Positions 9,246 through 16,800 of a DNA stretch of 16,800 bases are shown here, piece by piece (positions within the stretch are counted from its first letter, which is position 1; every line of letters begins with the position of its first letter). Source of the DNA: Haplosporangium gracile (lineage: Eukaryota; Mortierellomycota; Mortierellomycetes; Mortierellales; Mortierellaceae); assembly GCA_015499985.1 (NCBI GenBank), contig JAAAUF010000377.1, positions 19,647-36,446 on the forward strand, in the 5' to 3' direction. The position numbers were made by a program, and so were the translations under genes. The notes beneath the pieces were generated by a model. The model did not search any database and was not told where the DNA came from. It saw only the letters and a program-made list of their open reading frames with translations.

Positions 9246-9364
9246 TGCGTCTGTCGAAGGAGGAAGGCAAGAGAAATAAGCTAGTATTGTCGAATGTGTG
9301 TGTGCTGTGTGAAAGTAAATAAAAAAATGTTGGATGTTGATTTGTTTAGAGTCCGCCGGTCGTG

Positions 9365-9372
9365 TTTATATA
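9365..9372 (-). promoter_or_regulatory. TATA box of the MYND protein gene
   Basis: The minus strand reads TATATAAA, 120 bp upstream of the ATG at 9245. This is the main reason for placing the gene start in exon 1 and not within the long second exon. Confidence 0.6.
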
Positions 9373-10821
9373 GTTCTTTCGTTGTTGGACTTGCTCGACC
9401 CTAGAAAAGGCAGGAGGCGCACACAGACAAGGAGTAAACTGATCAATGATCGCATCCATCCATACAGGACTGTAAACATACAAGAGCGAGGTAGAAAGCC
9501 CTGCTTTTCTTTTCCTCGTTCCCTCTCTCCCTCTTTTAAGTTTTTCGACTCGTTCTTATTATTGTTGCCGTGCCAACACAAGGGACACCATTTGAAAAGT
9601 AAGGACAAAGTGTCCAGCTGCATGAATGTGGTTTGGCGAAAAGAAAAGAAAATTCAAGCAAAGAAGACCACCCTCACGTTTTATCTTTCTCGATTCGGTT
9701 TCTTTATCTTTATCGGTCAATGTGGCCGCCCATTGACACAGCTGAAGAGAGTGAAGGGCATCAATAGACACTCGCCTTACTACAAAAGAGAGAAAGAAGA
9801 AACATTCTTATTTGCTCAGAGCCCTTTCTTTTTCTGTTTCTCTCGGAAGAGTGAGGATGAAAATGGGAGGAGCTGAAGAGTAGAAAAGCAGAAAGAAAAA
9901 CAAGGGGGGAGGCACAGAAAGGCGGAGAGGGAGAGGGGCACAGAGACAGAAGTGGAGGGCGGAGGGAGAGGGAAACGAATTGACGAATGGAACGGAAAAT
10001 AAAGGGCGCAATAACAGCGTCTTTTGTACATTGCCCTGCTCCATTGCCTTTTGTTCGTACTCGAAATCGAAATCGGAGCAACCTCAAGGACACTTCGGCA
10101 AAAAAAAGGAGCAAAGGAGAGAACCTCTAGGGTACACATCCTTTGCTTCTTTTTCCGAAGAAGAACGACAGATATGATCGGTCACTGCCAATTTATCGAA
10201 TTGGGCGCTTTGTTCATGTTGATTCCGACCCTATTGCTCCCTTCTTCTTCGTCTAGGCCCTGAACAGCAAACTTCATCGTCGATGTTATCAAAACCCATC
10301 CATGTATGCACTCGCATCAAACTCACCCACAAAGCTACAAGAAATACTGTCTCTTATTTCTTGTGCAACCATAACAAAGAAGAAATTCGCGCAGGGCTCG
10401 CTCCCTTTCACAAGGATCACAAGTGGGAGTTGCGTGGTGGTATGTAGCTTGTACGCTGTAGAAAACAATAAAAATCGCGCATTGTCATGCCTCTTTCCCT
10501 AGACTCTTTTTTTGAGGGAGAAAGAGTATTTTTGTATCTTGGGTAAGGTAATCTTCTATCGTTTCCATTTTCACTGCAGAACACCACCATGCCCCTCCTG
10601 CTTGCCTCTCTATCTTCCTATCTCACTACCTGTCCGTCTTATGGTATGTAATTGTAGACATTCCTTTGTGGCCTGCAAGCAAAAATAAGAAAAATAATGG
10701 GAAGACGAATAAGAGAGATGGATAGGTATACACATCCAAAAGCAAAGCAAAAAAAGGGTAAAGAAAGCAGAACATGCGGAAAAGAGAAGGAGATACAGGG
10801 GAATAAAGCTTAAAAAAAAAA

Positions 10822-10842
10822 GGGAAAGGGAAAGGGAAAGGG
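10822..10842 (+). repeat. Perfect G-quadruplex motif, (GGGAAA)3GGG
   Basis: Four G3 tracts are separated by exactly three A residues each, directly after a nine-A run at 10812-10820. This matches the standard intramolecular G-quadruplex pattern on the plus strand. It is an isolated hexamer repeat within the gene-free region and lies far from any predicted gene. Confidence 0.8.
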
Positions 10843-11302
10843 CATAAAAGGATAAAAACCACCCTTGTAGTTTACTATCCACGGAAGCACCACAATATAA
10901 AACCCGAATAGCTATTTTAGGGTAGCAACACCGTCGTGTGTAGCGCTATTGATTTTTCCTAACGATCAAAATTTGTTTGGTCTTGATAACAATATCGATC
11001 GTTTGGTTCCGACAAAATGGAAATCGTTTATAAGCTCACAAAAGGGAATAAGAAAGGAAAAAAGAGGCGCGCGGAGAACAAGGCGAAGAGAAGACAAAAA
11101 AGAGAGTCGACGACGCACGAGTACGCTCGAGCACCCTTCTCACCCTAGAACCTACAGCAACACACCCTAGGTAGTAGTTGCAGTTGTAGTATGGGGTGTG
11201 TTGGCGGTTGTGTAGTCCCGAGCCTCTTTTGTTCTTTCCTTTTTTTTGATGGCAAGCGCACACAAGGCGTAAGGTGTATGCTCCAAGCTCCAAGTGTTAT
11301 AG

Positions 11303-11322
11303 GAGAGAGAGAGAGAGAGAGA
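11303..11322. repeat. (GA)10 microsatellite
   Basis: This is an uninterrupted GA dinucleotide run, the first of three dinucleotide arrays within 200 bp. Confidence 0.9.
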
Positions 11323-11432
11323 AGGAGAGAGAGGCCAAGCTGTTCGTACCTCCGAATCGTGTTGCTGTTTTGTTGTATGTGGATGTGAGAGAGTGCAAGT
11401 GTATGTGTCGAGTATGTGTATGTATGCGTGGG

Positions 11433-11434
<2 letters not shown>

Positions 11435-11463
<29 letters not shown>
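11435..11463. repeat. (GA)14 microsatellite
   Basis: This is an uninterrupted GA run of 29 nt. It is followed 15 nt later by a GT array. Confidence 0.9.
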
Positions 11464-11466
<3 letters not shown>

Positions 11467-11477
11467 TGAAAGTATAA

Positions 11478-11496
11478 GTGTGTGTGTGTGTGTGTG
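11478..11496. repeat. (GT)9 microsatellite
   Basis: This is an alternating GT run of 19 nt, the kind of purine/pyrimidine alternation that can adopt Z-DNA. It is adjacent to the GA array at 11435-11463. Confidence 0.9.
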
Positions 11497-12040
11497 AATG
11501 TAAGTATGTGTGAGTCCAGAGAGAAAGAAGAAAGATGAAGGGCGTACCGATGAGATAATAGAAAAAAAAGAAAAGAAAAAGAGGAAGTGATGTAGACAAC
11601 GACGTACGAAATGTGGACGTACACATCAAGGAAGCGGTGATCGATCCATTTATCACAATTTGGACGTGAAAAAGAAAAAATATCTGCCTTATCCACCGAC
11701 AAACGATCCTTGTGTAAGCTTTGCGTGTTGTTGGTACCCTTAGCCTACACCTCCTCCGAACTTTTTCTCCTCCTCTCTTTGAATCACTACAATTGAATGG
11801 CGCTTTTCCCATTCACATTCATACACACAGACACATTCAGTCTCATTCAGTCTCATTCACTTAACACTCACACCCCACCCCAACTAATAAATCAGCACTC
11901 AAGCACAGACAAAAAAGAAAATGAAAGTAAAGGATCGCATGTAGTCCATGCTTCTTTCCTCCTCCAACAATGCTCACAGCAGCCCTCTCACCCTGTCAAC
12001 CAGTCATATCGCGAGTTGCTCGTGTGAGGTTTTGCTTCTT

Positions 12041-12042
<2 letters not shown>

Positions 12043-12065
<23 letters not shown>
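12043..12065. repeat. (TC)11 microsatellite
   Basis: This is a TC run on the plus strand, opposite in strand sense to the GA arrays at 11.3-11.5 kb. It lies inside a longer pyrimidine-rich block. Confidence 0.9.
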
Positions 12066-12073
<8 letters not shown>

Positions 12074-13119
12074 TCCTCTTTTCCTTTATGCCCTGTGCAT
12101 GTTGCATTGTGCATTGTGACTTAAGAGTAAGGGGTCGACAAACCTTGCTTGACTCGTCATCTCCCTCCCATCGCGCTACGGGACACACTTCGGCGCTCGG
12201 TCCTTCTTTTAACTTTCTTCCTTTCTCTTTTATTCTTCCCTCCCTCAGCTTCTAGTCTTCTTTTTGTTTTACTCGTTCTATTCAGGCGCGCACTCTCGTT
12301 TTATTTTGTCTTCCTTCTCTTCATGTCCATTCAGCCATCGCCAACAAAGCAGCAGAAACGGGGCACACGATAAGAGCAATAATGAATATGAACACAGACG
12401 CACCCGAAGTGCTCTCTCACACTTAACCACCTTTGTTTTTTTTTGGTTTGTGGGGACAATGAATCGAGATCGCGAGTAAATCCATTCATTTGAATCCAGC
12501 ACCGGATTTTTATCTCGTTGCATCTGTTTTTTCGTTTTTCCCTTTTTCTTTCTTGTTCGCTTGGTCAAAGCGCATTCCTCCTTTTTTTCTCCAATGGCAA
12601 ACACGCCAATAGGAGCACACAACTCCGACCCCTTTCTCGCGACATTCCCGTGCCTCCCCCCCTCTTTCTCCACTCACGGGAGAACAAAAAGCGGAATTAC
12701 TTTCCACCTCTCATATGATAGGTATATAATCTGGGAAAGAGGGAGGATGGGAAGACAAACTGAATGAAGAGTTCGTCCTATGGCCGAACACAAGAAAGAA
12801 TAAACAAATGCAACAACGAGTTGTCTCTTTTCTAGGGCCATGTGGACTTAAGTTCATGAAAGGAGTTTCCCCTCTTCTTACTCACCTTCCGACACACAAA
12901 GACACACAATTCAGAGTGACTCAACTAATCGTTACGAAAAGAGTTATATTTCTTTGTACGTCCACCCCTTGAACGACAAACGGTCGAGCCTCATCTTTTC
13001 TCACACCGACTACAACACCGGATGGCAACAAGAGCGATTCACGTCAGGGAGAGAGGAGAAGAAAAAGAAGAAAAGGGAGATGAACGGCCTTTGAGCTTTC
13101 AATCTTGTTGTTGGTTTTT

Positions 13120-13125
13120 TTTAAT
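13120..13125 (-). terminator. Possible poly(A) signal of the 546-aa protein gene
   Basis: The minus strand reads ATTAAA, a common variant of AATAAA, 160 nt after the stop at 13287-13285. No canonical AATAAA was found on the minus strand in the same interval. Confidence 0.35.
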
Positions 13126-13284
13126 GTCGTGTGTATGCATGGTTAACAAGTGGTATTATGGTCAATTCTGACCGGAAGAGAGAAAAAAGAGGAACAGAAG
13201 CAGAAAGAGGTAGAAAAGCGAGAATAAATAGATAAGAGAATCTGTCCTAGCTTGTCATAGCCAGCACATAACCAGAGATTCCTA

Positions 13285-15222
13285 TTATCCGCAGAAGACC
13301 TTGGCTTTGCCGACGACGACGCCGTTGGTGTCGACAAAGCATGGCCAGACACAGACCTTGACCTTGCCACCATCCTTGCTCTTGTGTGCCGGCACCATCC
13401 TTGTCGGATCAAACTCAGACTCGAGTGGCACTTGCTGTGCCACAATCTCTGCATTCTGACTCCTCATCGTCAAATTCAAGTCAATTGCCTTCGTCACCAA
13501 ATCCAGTACCTAATTAATTCCATTTTTTTTGTTTTGTCGTAAGCAATCAACGCGGTTAGTATATTGGATCCTCTTGGATGTAATTTGGTACAAGAACAAC
13601 AGCGAATAAAGGACGTTGACGAGGAATCAAATAACACAAAAGTCAGCGAAATAATGACGTAGGACATGGGCATGGAACCACCTTTGAAAAGATATTGTTG
13701 GGGAAAAGATGCCCTTGAGAAATAGAAAATGTCTTCCAGAAAGAAAAGGATATCCATGAAATAGGAAAAGAAATATCCTGGAGAAGAAAAAAAACAAGAA
13801 TATTACCTTAGCGTGCCCGTTCCAGTTGTTGTAGAGTTGCTCGAGGCGGACCTCAAAGCTTTTGGCGATGCGAACTGCCTCCTGAGCAGCATAGGTCTGA
13901 GCCGCGGGGGCCTTGGCAGAGATGAAGCAGAGCTGCTGTCGGAATCGGGTCGCCTGGTCCATAAAGTTATTCTCGAGCATCCACTTGTGAATATCGCCAA
14001 ATTCCTTGGCGGGCTGGAATCCGACATAGAATGGGCTGTAGAAGACATCCTCGAGCAATGTGTCCATGATGTACTTTTCCAAAAACATGTTAAGGATGTA
14101 GGGCTGGGTGTTGGCAAACTTGTACTTTTTCTTGACCAGATGCAGAGCCTCCTCCTGGTTCAAGTTCATCGACCGGTCGCCTGCCGAGGATTTGGTCAAC
14201 TGCAAAATAGTCGCCTGAAGCAGACGGACACGCTGCTCGATAGTCGAATGGTCGTCATCGGTGGCACGGATCTGTCGGACGTCGTTCAGGTACTTTGACC
14301 GCAAGTCCTCCATCTCCTTGTCACGCTTGTAGATAAGTTCCTGGAGCATTTCTCGGTCGTGATGAACCTGCTGCAGACTAGCGTGCAAATCATGGTTCTC
14401 CTGCGTCTTGAGCTTCAGGGTATTGTCCAGCTGATCGACCTTGGTCTGCGACGACTGCTGGGACTTTTTCCAATTCAGAACCTCATCCTGCAGCTTGCGA
14501 ACATCGGCTGGCAGCAATTCTCCTGACCCGCCACCGATACTGCCACTATTGGGAATATCGCCGTTGGAACTATTGTTGGGGCTGTTGCTCTGACCAGGGA
14601 GAATAATAGGGTTGCTCCTGAGAGTACCACCACCTCCTCCGCCACCGTTGTTATTGTCGTATCCAGCTCCAGGCTGCTGTCCATAGTAGCCACCGTCGTC
14701 ACCATGTCCTTGTGAGTGGAGCTGGCCATCTTGGTTGTTTCCTCCAGCATAGCCACCACGATCATAGCCACTTGAATCCTGCTGCTGCTGTTGCGGTTGT
14801 TGGTAAGACGAGTACTGAAGCGACTGGGAGACGAGCATCTCACTGTTGTTATTATTGTTACTGTTGGGATTGAAGGGAGCAGACTGCAACTGTTGAGATT
14901 GTCCAACCATCACGAAAGAGTTGACCGAGTTCGAGTCAGTGTCACGATTGCCACCACCACCGGGCTGCAGGGCAGGCTGCTGTTGGCTGTGAAACTGTTG
15001 GCTGCCACTGCCGGGGTTGGGGCTTGGGGCGTTCGACTTTGTCCTTGGGGGGATGATGGGACCGCCGCTTCCAGAAGGGTGATGGACGGACGAGACCCGT
15101 TGGACGCCTCCGCCACTGCCTCGTTGGGAGGATGGGCCTGTGGATGAGGGCGAGGTTGGAGAGTGGGGCTGAGGGGAGACGGGAGGGGCGTCGTCCTTGT
15201 TCTTTTTCTTGAAAAAGTTCAT
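13285..15222 (-). CDS. Coiled-coil protein with low-complexity N-terminus and conserved-looking C-terminal domain (two exons)
   Basis: Exon 1 is 15222-13807 (472 codons) and exon 2 is 13509-13285 (74 codons plus TAA), giving 546 aa. The start ATG has G at -3. Residues 1-235 are disordered: a basic Phe/Lys-rich start, then Pro, Ser, Gly, Gln and Asn-rich sequence with a five-Asn run near 122-126 and a seven-Gly run near 193-199. A coiled coil spans about 238-345. Residues 350-546 look like one folded helical domain with much less bias. It carries aromatic-rich helices at 365-415, a long helix at about 420-490, and a beta-like end with Cys-Val-Trp-Pro at 525-528 followed by Gly-rich and Val/Lys-rich strands to the C-terminus. 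The coiled coil suggests oligomerisation; cytoplasmic or membrane-surface location is unknown. The closing Val-Trp-Pro-x-Phe pattern recalls the C-terminal domain of mitochondria-eating protein (MIEAP), but this is a weak resemblance and not an assignment. Confidence 0.82.
13510..13806 (-). other. 297-bp phase-0 intron of the 546-aa protein gene
   Basis: The donor is AAG|GTAATA (13807/13806). A perfect TACTAAC branch site lies at 13561-13555, and the acceptor TTAG| ends at 13510, 46 nt after the branch A. Joining restores one frame that ends with Cys-Gly-stop. The intron length is a multiple of three. If the intron were retained, the frame would continue 59 codons into it and stop at 13627. 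Confidence 0.88.
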
Positions 15223-15309
15223 TTCTTTATCGGTCGTTAGTGTCTATGTGTGAGAGAGTGTGTGAAGAAGAAAGAAATGGAGAAAAGATGTGATACGAGT
15301 GTGACAGAG

Positions 15310-15311
<2 letters not shown>

Positions 15312-15341
<30 letters not shown>
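15312..15341. repeat. (GA)15 microsatellite in the 5' leader or promoter of the 546-aa protein gene
   Basis: This is an uninterrupted 30-nt GA run (CT on the coding strand), 90-119 bp upstream of the ATG at 15222. Like the CT tract before the 895-aa protein gene, it places pyrimidines on the coding strand near the likely transcription start. Its length probably varies between strains. Confidence 0.9.
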
Positions 15342-15343
<2 letters not shown>

Positions 15344-15574
15344 AGAACGTCAAGGAGAGGAAGGGAAAGGGGAAGTGAGGAAGAAGAGGAGGAGAAAAGA
15401 GGGTGCTGATGGCAAAAGAAGGGGATGATGACAAGAAGGAAGGAGCAAGGACGGTTGATGATGACCACTATTCTTTTCTCTCTTTTTGTTCTCTCTCCTC
15501 TTTTTTCGACTTCAACATTAAACTTGCTCTTTTTTTAGGCTGAGAATCGATAATAAAAAAGTCACGGGGTTGGT

Positions 15575-15592
15575 CAATTATATATATAATTG
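15575..15592. promoter_or_regulatory. 18-bp perfect palindrome with TATATATA core
   Basis: The sequence CAATTATATATATAATTG reads identically on both strands. It could act as a TATA element for the minus-strand gene starting at 15222, though 350 bp is far from the ATG, or for plus-strand transcription. Confidence 0.35.
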
Positions 15593-16700
15593 TACACAGA
15601 TCATCTGCTTATTGCACATGAGATTAACGCCCTAAAACTACCTTTCTCTTTTTGTACAAAGTTTGTATGCTCAAAATCAACTTTTTATTTTGCGAGCCAT
15701 CCTCGCCACATCGCTCTCACTCACCGACTGGGAGTCCCGAGGGAGTTGTCTGCTTGCGTATCACATTAACACAGGAGACCAGGTCTTGGAGAGATCCTCA
15801 CAAAGTGCCAGAATCGAAGCAAATCTTTGATGGCGTTTATGTAAAAACAAAGAAAAAAAGAGAGGGCGAAGAGTAGGTTGGGGGGAAGGGATATAGCCCA
15901 CGATATAAAAACAGTTAACATAGCCCAGGCGGATCATTTGACATTGAGAAGGTAAAAATAACAGAAAGGGTAAAATCCTCAGGCAAATAATGGAATAAAC
16001 AAACAAGCAGGCTCTACTGATACTCCATCCGCTTTTATTTTCGACGGTGAAGAGTAGAATCGAAAGACAGAAGACCTTTGTTTCTATTTTGCTCCAGGAT
16101 GAAAGAGTCGACGATCTAAATATTTCCTGGAGCGACAATTTTTTAGGGGGAAAAAAGGCAGGGTAAGAAGGGGATGACTGAAAGGGGCTAAGAGGCGGTG
16201 CTGGGAGAGAGGGAGGGAATCAGCCAACGGAGAATAAAAAAAGAGTTGCCAAAAAAAATTGGCACAAAGAGCATTGTTTGAGGGAGGGGAGGAGGAATGA
16301 GCATCCAGTGCCTATTGACGGGCTCAAGAACTAGCAAGTATGAAAATATTGACACAAAACGGTCTTTCAGAATCCACAGTTCAAAACAAATTGGTGGCGT
16401 TCAAAAACAGCGTGTATCCTCGATTCTTTCATAACTGAAAGGACGCGTTTTGACCATCTCCAGCGACTGATGAGCTCATATTAAAAGAAAATGTCTGTTG
16501 TAAGCAGACGATTATCAGCATACCAAAATCACTCTGTGAGTATTGTTTATTTGAGAAGAATGGACCAGTGTAAGTGCATCCGCTTCATTTTTTTATTACT
16601 CAAAAGATCCATAGGCCATGCATAGCCCTTAATCGTGTCGTCATTATCCTCCTTGGATGGGGGAGAATAGGCGCATAAACCCATTTTTGGGACGCAATAA
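15593..16700. other. Gene-free region right of the 546-aa protein gene
   Basis: I see no convincing gene on either strand. Frames of 63-125 codons here start at TTG or lack coding character. The region is AT-rich with GA-rich patches. It has a perfect 9-bp inverted repeat (16091-16099 with 16125-16133), a 6-bp inverted repeat around an A6 loop (16247-16264) and one ACGCGT hexamer at 16443-16448. Confidence 0.5.
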
Positions 16701-16800
16701 TGCTCGACACGTTTAAGCTCGCCTTTCCCTTCTCCAACTTTTTTCCTACTCTTGCCAACTTCTTTTTGAACACAACTTCAGCAAACAACAATCCTTTTCA
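16700..16800 (+). promoter_or_regulatory. Possible core promoter of a plus-strand gene beyond the window
   Basis: From about 16720 the plus strand becomes T/C-rich and then A/C-rich, ending in a CAACAA-type stretch. This resembles the CT tract followed by a leader seen before the 895-aa protein gene. No ATG follows within the window, so this rests on composition only. Confidence 0.25.

Larger units (their letters stand above)
9373..13119. other. 3.7-kb gene-free region rich in simple repeats
   Basis: No frame here has coding character. The longest ones start at TTG/GTG or translate purine and pyrimidine tracts into Arg/Glu/Lys or Ser/Leu/Phe strings. The plus strand is purine-rich in blocks at about 9880-9990, 10680-10860, 11040-11110 and 11300-11580. 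It then becomes pyrimidine-rich at about 11740-12090, 12190-12320 and 12520-12600. There are GA, GT and CT microsatellites, a G-quadruplex motif, a 9-bp perfect hairpin (10337-10345 with 10356-10364) and an imperfect hairpin at 10491-10525. AATAAA occurs on the plus strand at several places, for example near 12799. No tRNA, 5S or spliceosomal RNA gene was recognised. It must hold the distal promoter of the MYND gene and the 3' end of the gene to the right. The remainder is unexplained. Confidence 0.55.

Noticed and set aside
9334..9876. 180-codon plus-strand frame.
   Set aside because: It overlaps the MYND gene promoter, shows no domain, and its composition follows local T- and A-rich tracts.
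10822..10842. The GGGAAA repeat as a telomere-like array.
   Set aside because: There are only four units, the unit is not a known fungal telomere sequence, and it is internal to the chromosome.
11145..11812. Minus-strand frames of 171-185 codons across the microsatellites.
   Set aside because: The sequences are translations of GA and GT arrays (Ser-Leu and Thr-His strings), which keep frames open by chance.
12278..12673. 131-codon minus-strand frame.
   Set aside because: It starts at GTG, lacks a promoter and is rich in Lys/Arg/Glu from a purine-rich strand.
15761..16138. 125-codon minus-strand frame.
   Set aside because: It starts at TTG, has no recognisable motif and no promoter; composition is that of AT-rich intergenic DNA.
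16491..16625. 44-codon plus-strand frame with two good donor-like sites (GTGAGT, GTAAGT), possibly a short first exon.
   Set aside because: No downstream coding exon is visible within the window, so the call cannot be supported.
1..16800. tRNA, 5S rRNA, U6 or CRISPR elements, transposons and viral insertions.
   Set aside because: Reading both strands for the T-loop consensus, known RNA gene motifs, evenly spaced repeats, terminal inverted repeats and polymerase or transposase motifs gave no support. A covariance-model and repeat search would be decisive.

Overview
The window looks like nuclear DNA of a filamentous fungus. The evidence is protein-coding genes with spliceosomal introns (one has a perfect TACTAAC branch site), TATA boxes 120-136 bp upstream of start codons, pyrimidine-rich tracts on the coding strand just before ATGs, AATAAA-type poly(A) signals, and long Ser/Pro/Gln/His/Asn-rich disordered proteins. 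The style fits an early-diverging fungus, perhaps of Mortierella type, but I assign that from general appearance and not from any database match. I saw no bacterial operons, tRNA or rRNA genes, CRISPR arrays, or recognisable transposons or viral genes.

Layout from left to right. (1) 1-462, minus strand: the N-terminal 154 codons of a secreted protein that runs off the left edge, with a TATA box at 598-603. (2) About 463-1332: a shared divergent promoter region holding a cluster of CGCG (MCB-like) and TGATCA motifs, a 17-nt A run and a CT-rich tract. (3) 1333-4020, plus strand: an intronless 895-aa disordered protein with a His-rich region, an Arg/Gly (RGG-type) patch, an SR-like patch and a C-terminal coiled coil. 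(4) 4021-4523: a short convergent 3' intergenic region with poly(A) signals on both strands. (5) 9245-4524, minus strand: a predicted 1318-aa protein from two exons, with a C-terminal MYND zinc finger and a 765-bp intron. (6) About 9373-13119: a 3.7-kb stretch with no convincing gene, rich in GA, GT and CT microsatellites. It contains a perfect G-quadruplex motif and a change of strand for the pyrimidine-rich tracts near 11.7 kb. (7) 15222-13285, minus strand: a two-exon, 546-aa protein with a low-complexity N-terminus, a central coiled coil and a compact, conserved-looking C-terminal domain. (8) 15240-16800: its promoter region and further gene-free sequence, ending in a CT-rich tract that may be the promoter of a plus-strand gene just outside the window.

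The genes do not form an evident cluster or pathway. Three of the four are modular regulatory or scaffold-like proteins (disordered region plus coiled coil or zinc finger), and the fourth is secreted. The most useful leads are the unassigned C-terminal domain of the 546-aa protein (possibly related to the C-terminal domain of mitochondria-eating protein/MIEAP, unproven), the motif-dense divergent promoter at 0.9-1.05 kb, and the unexplained 3.7-kb gene-free region.
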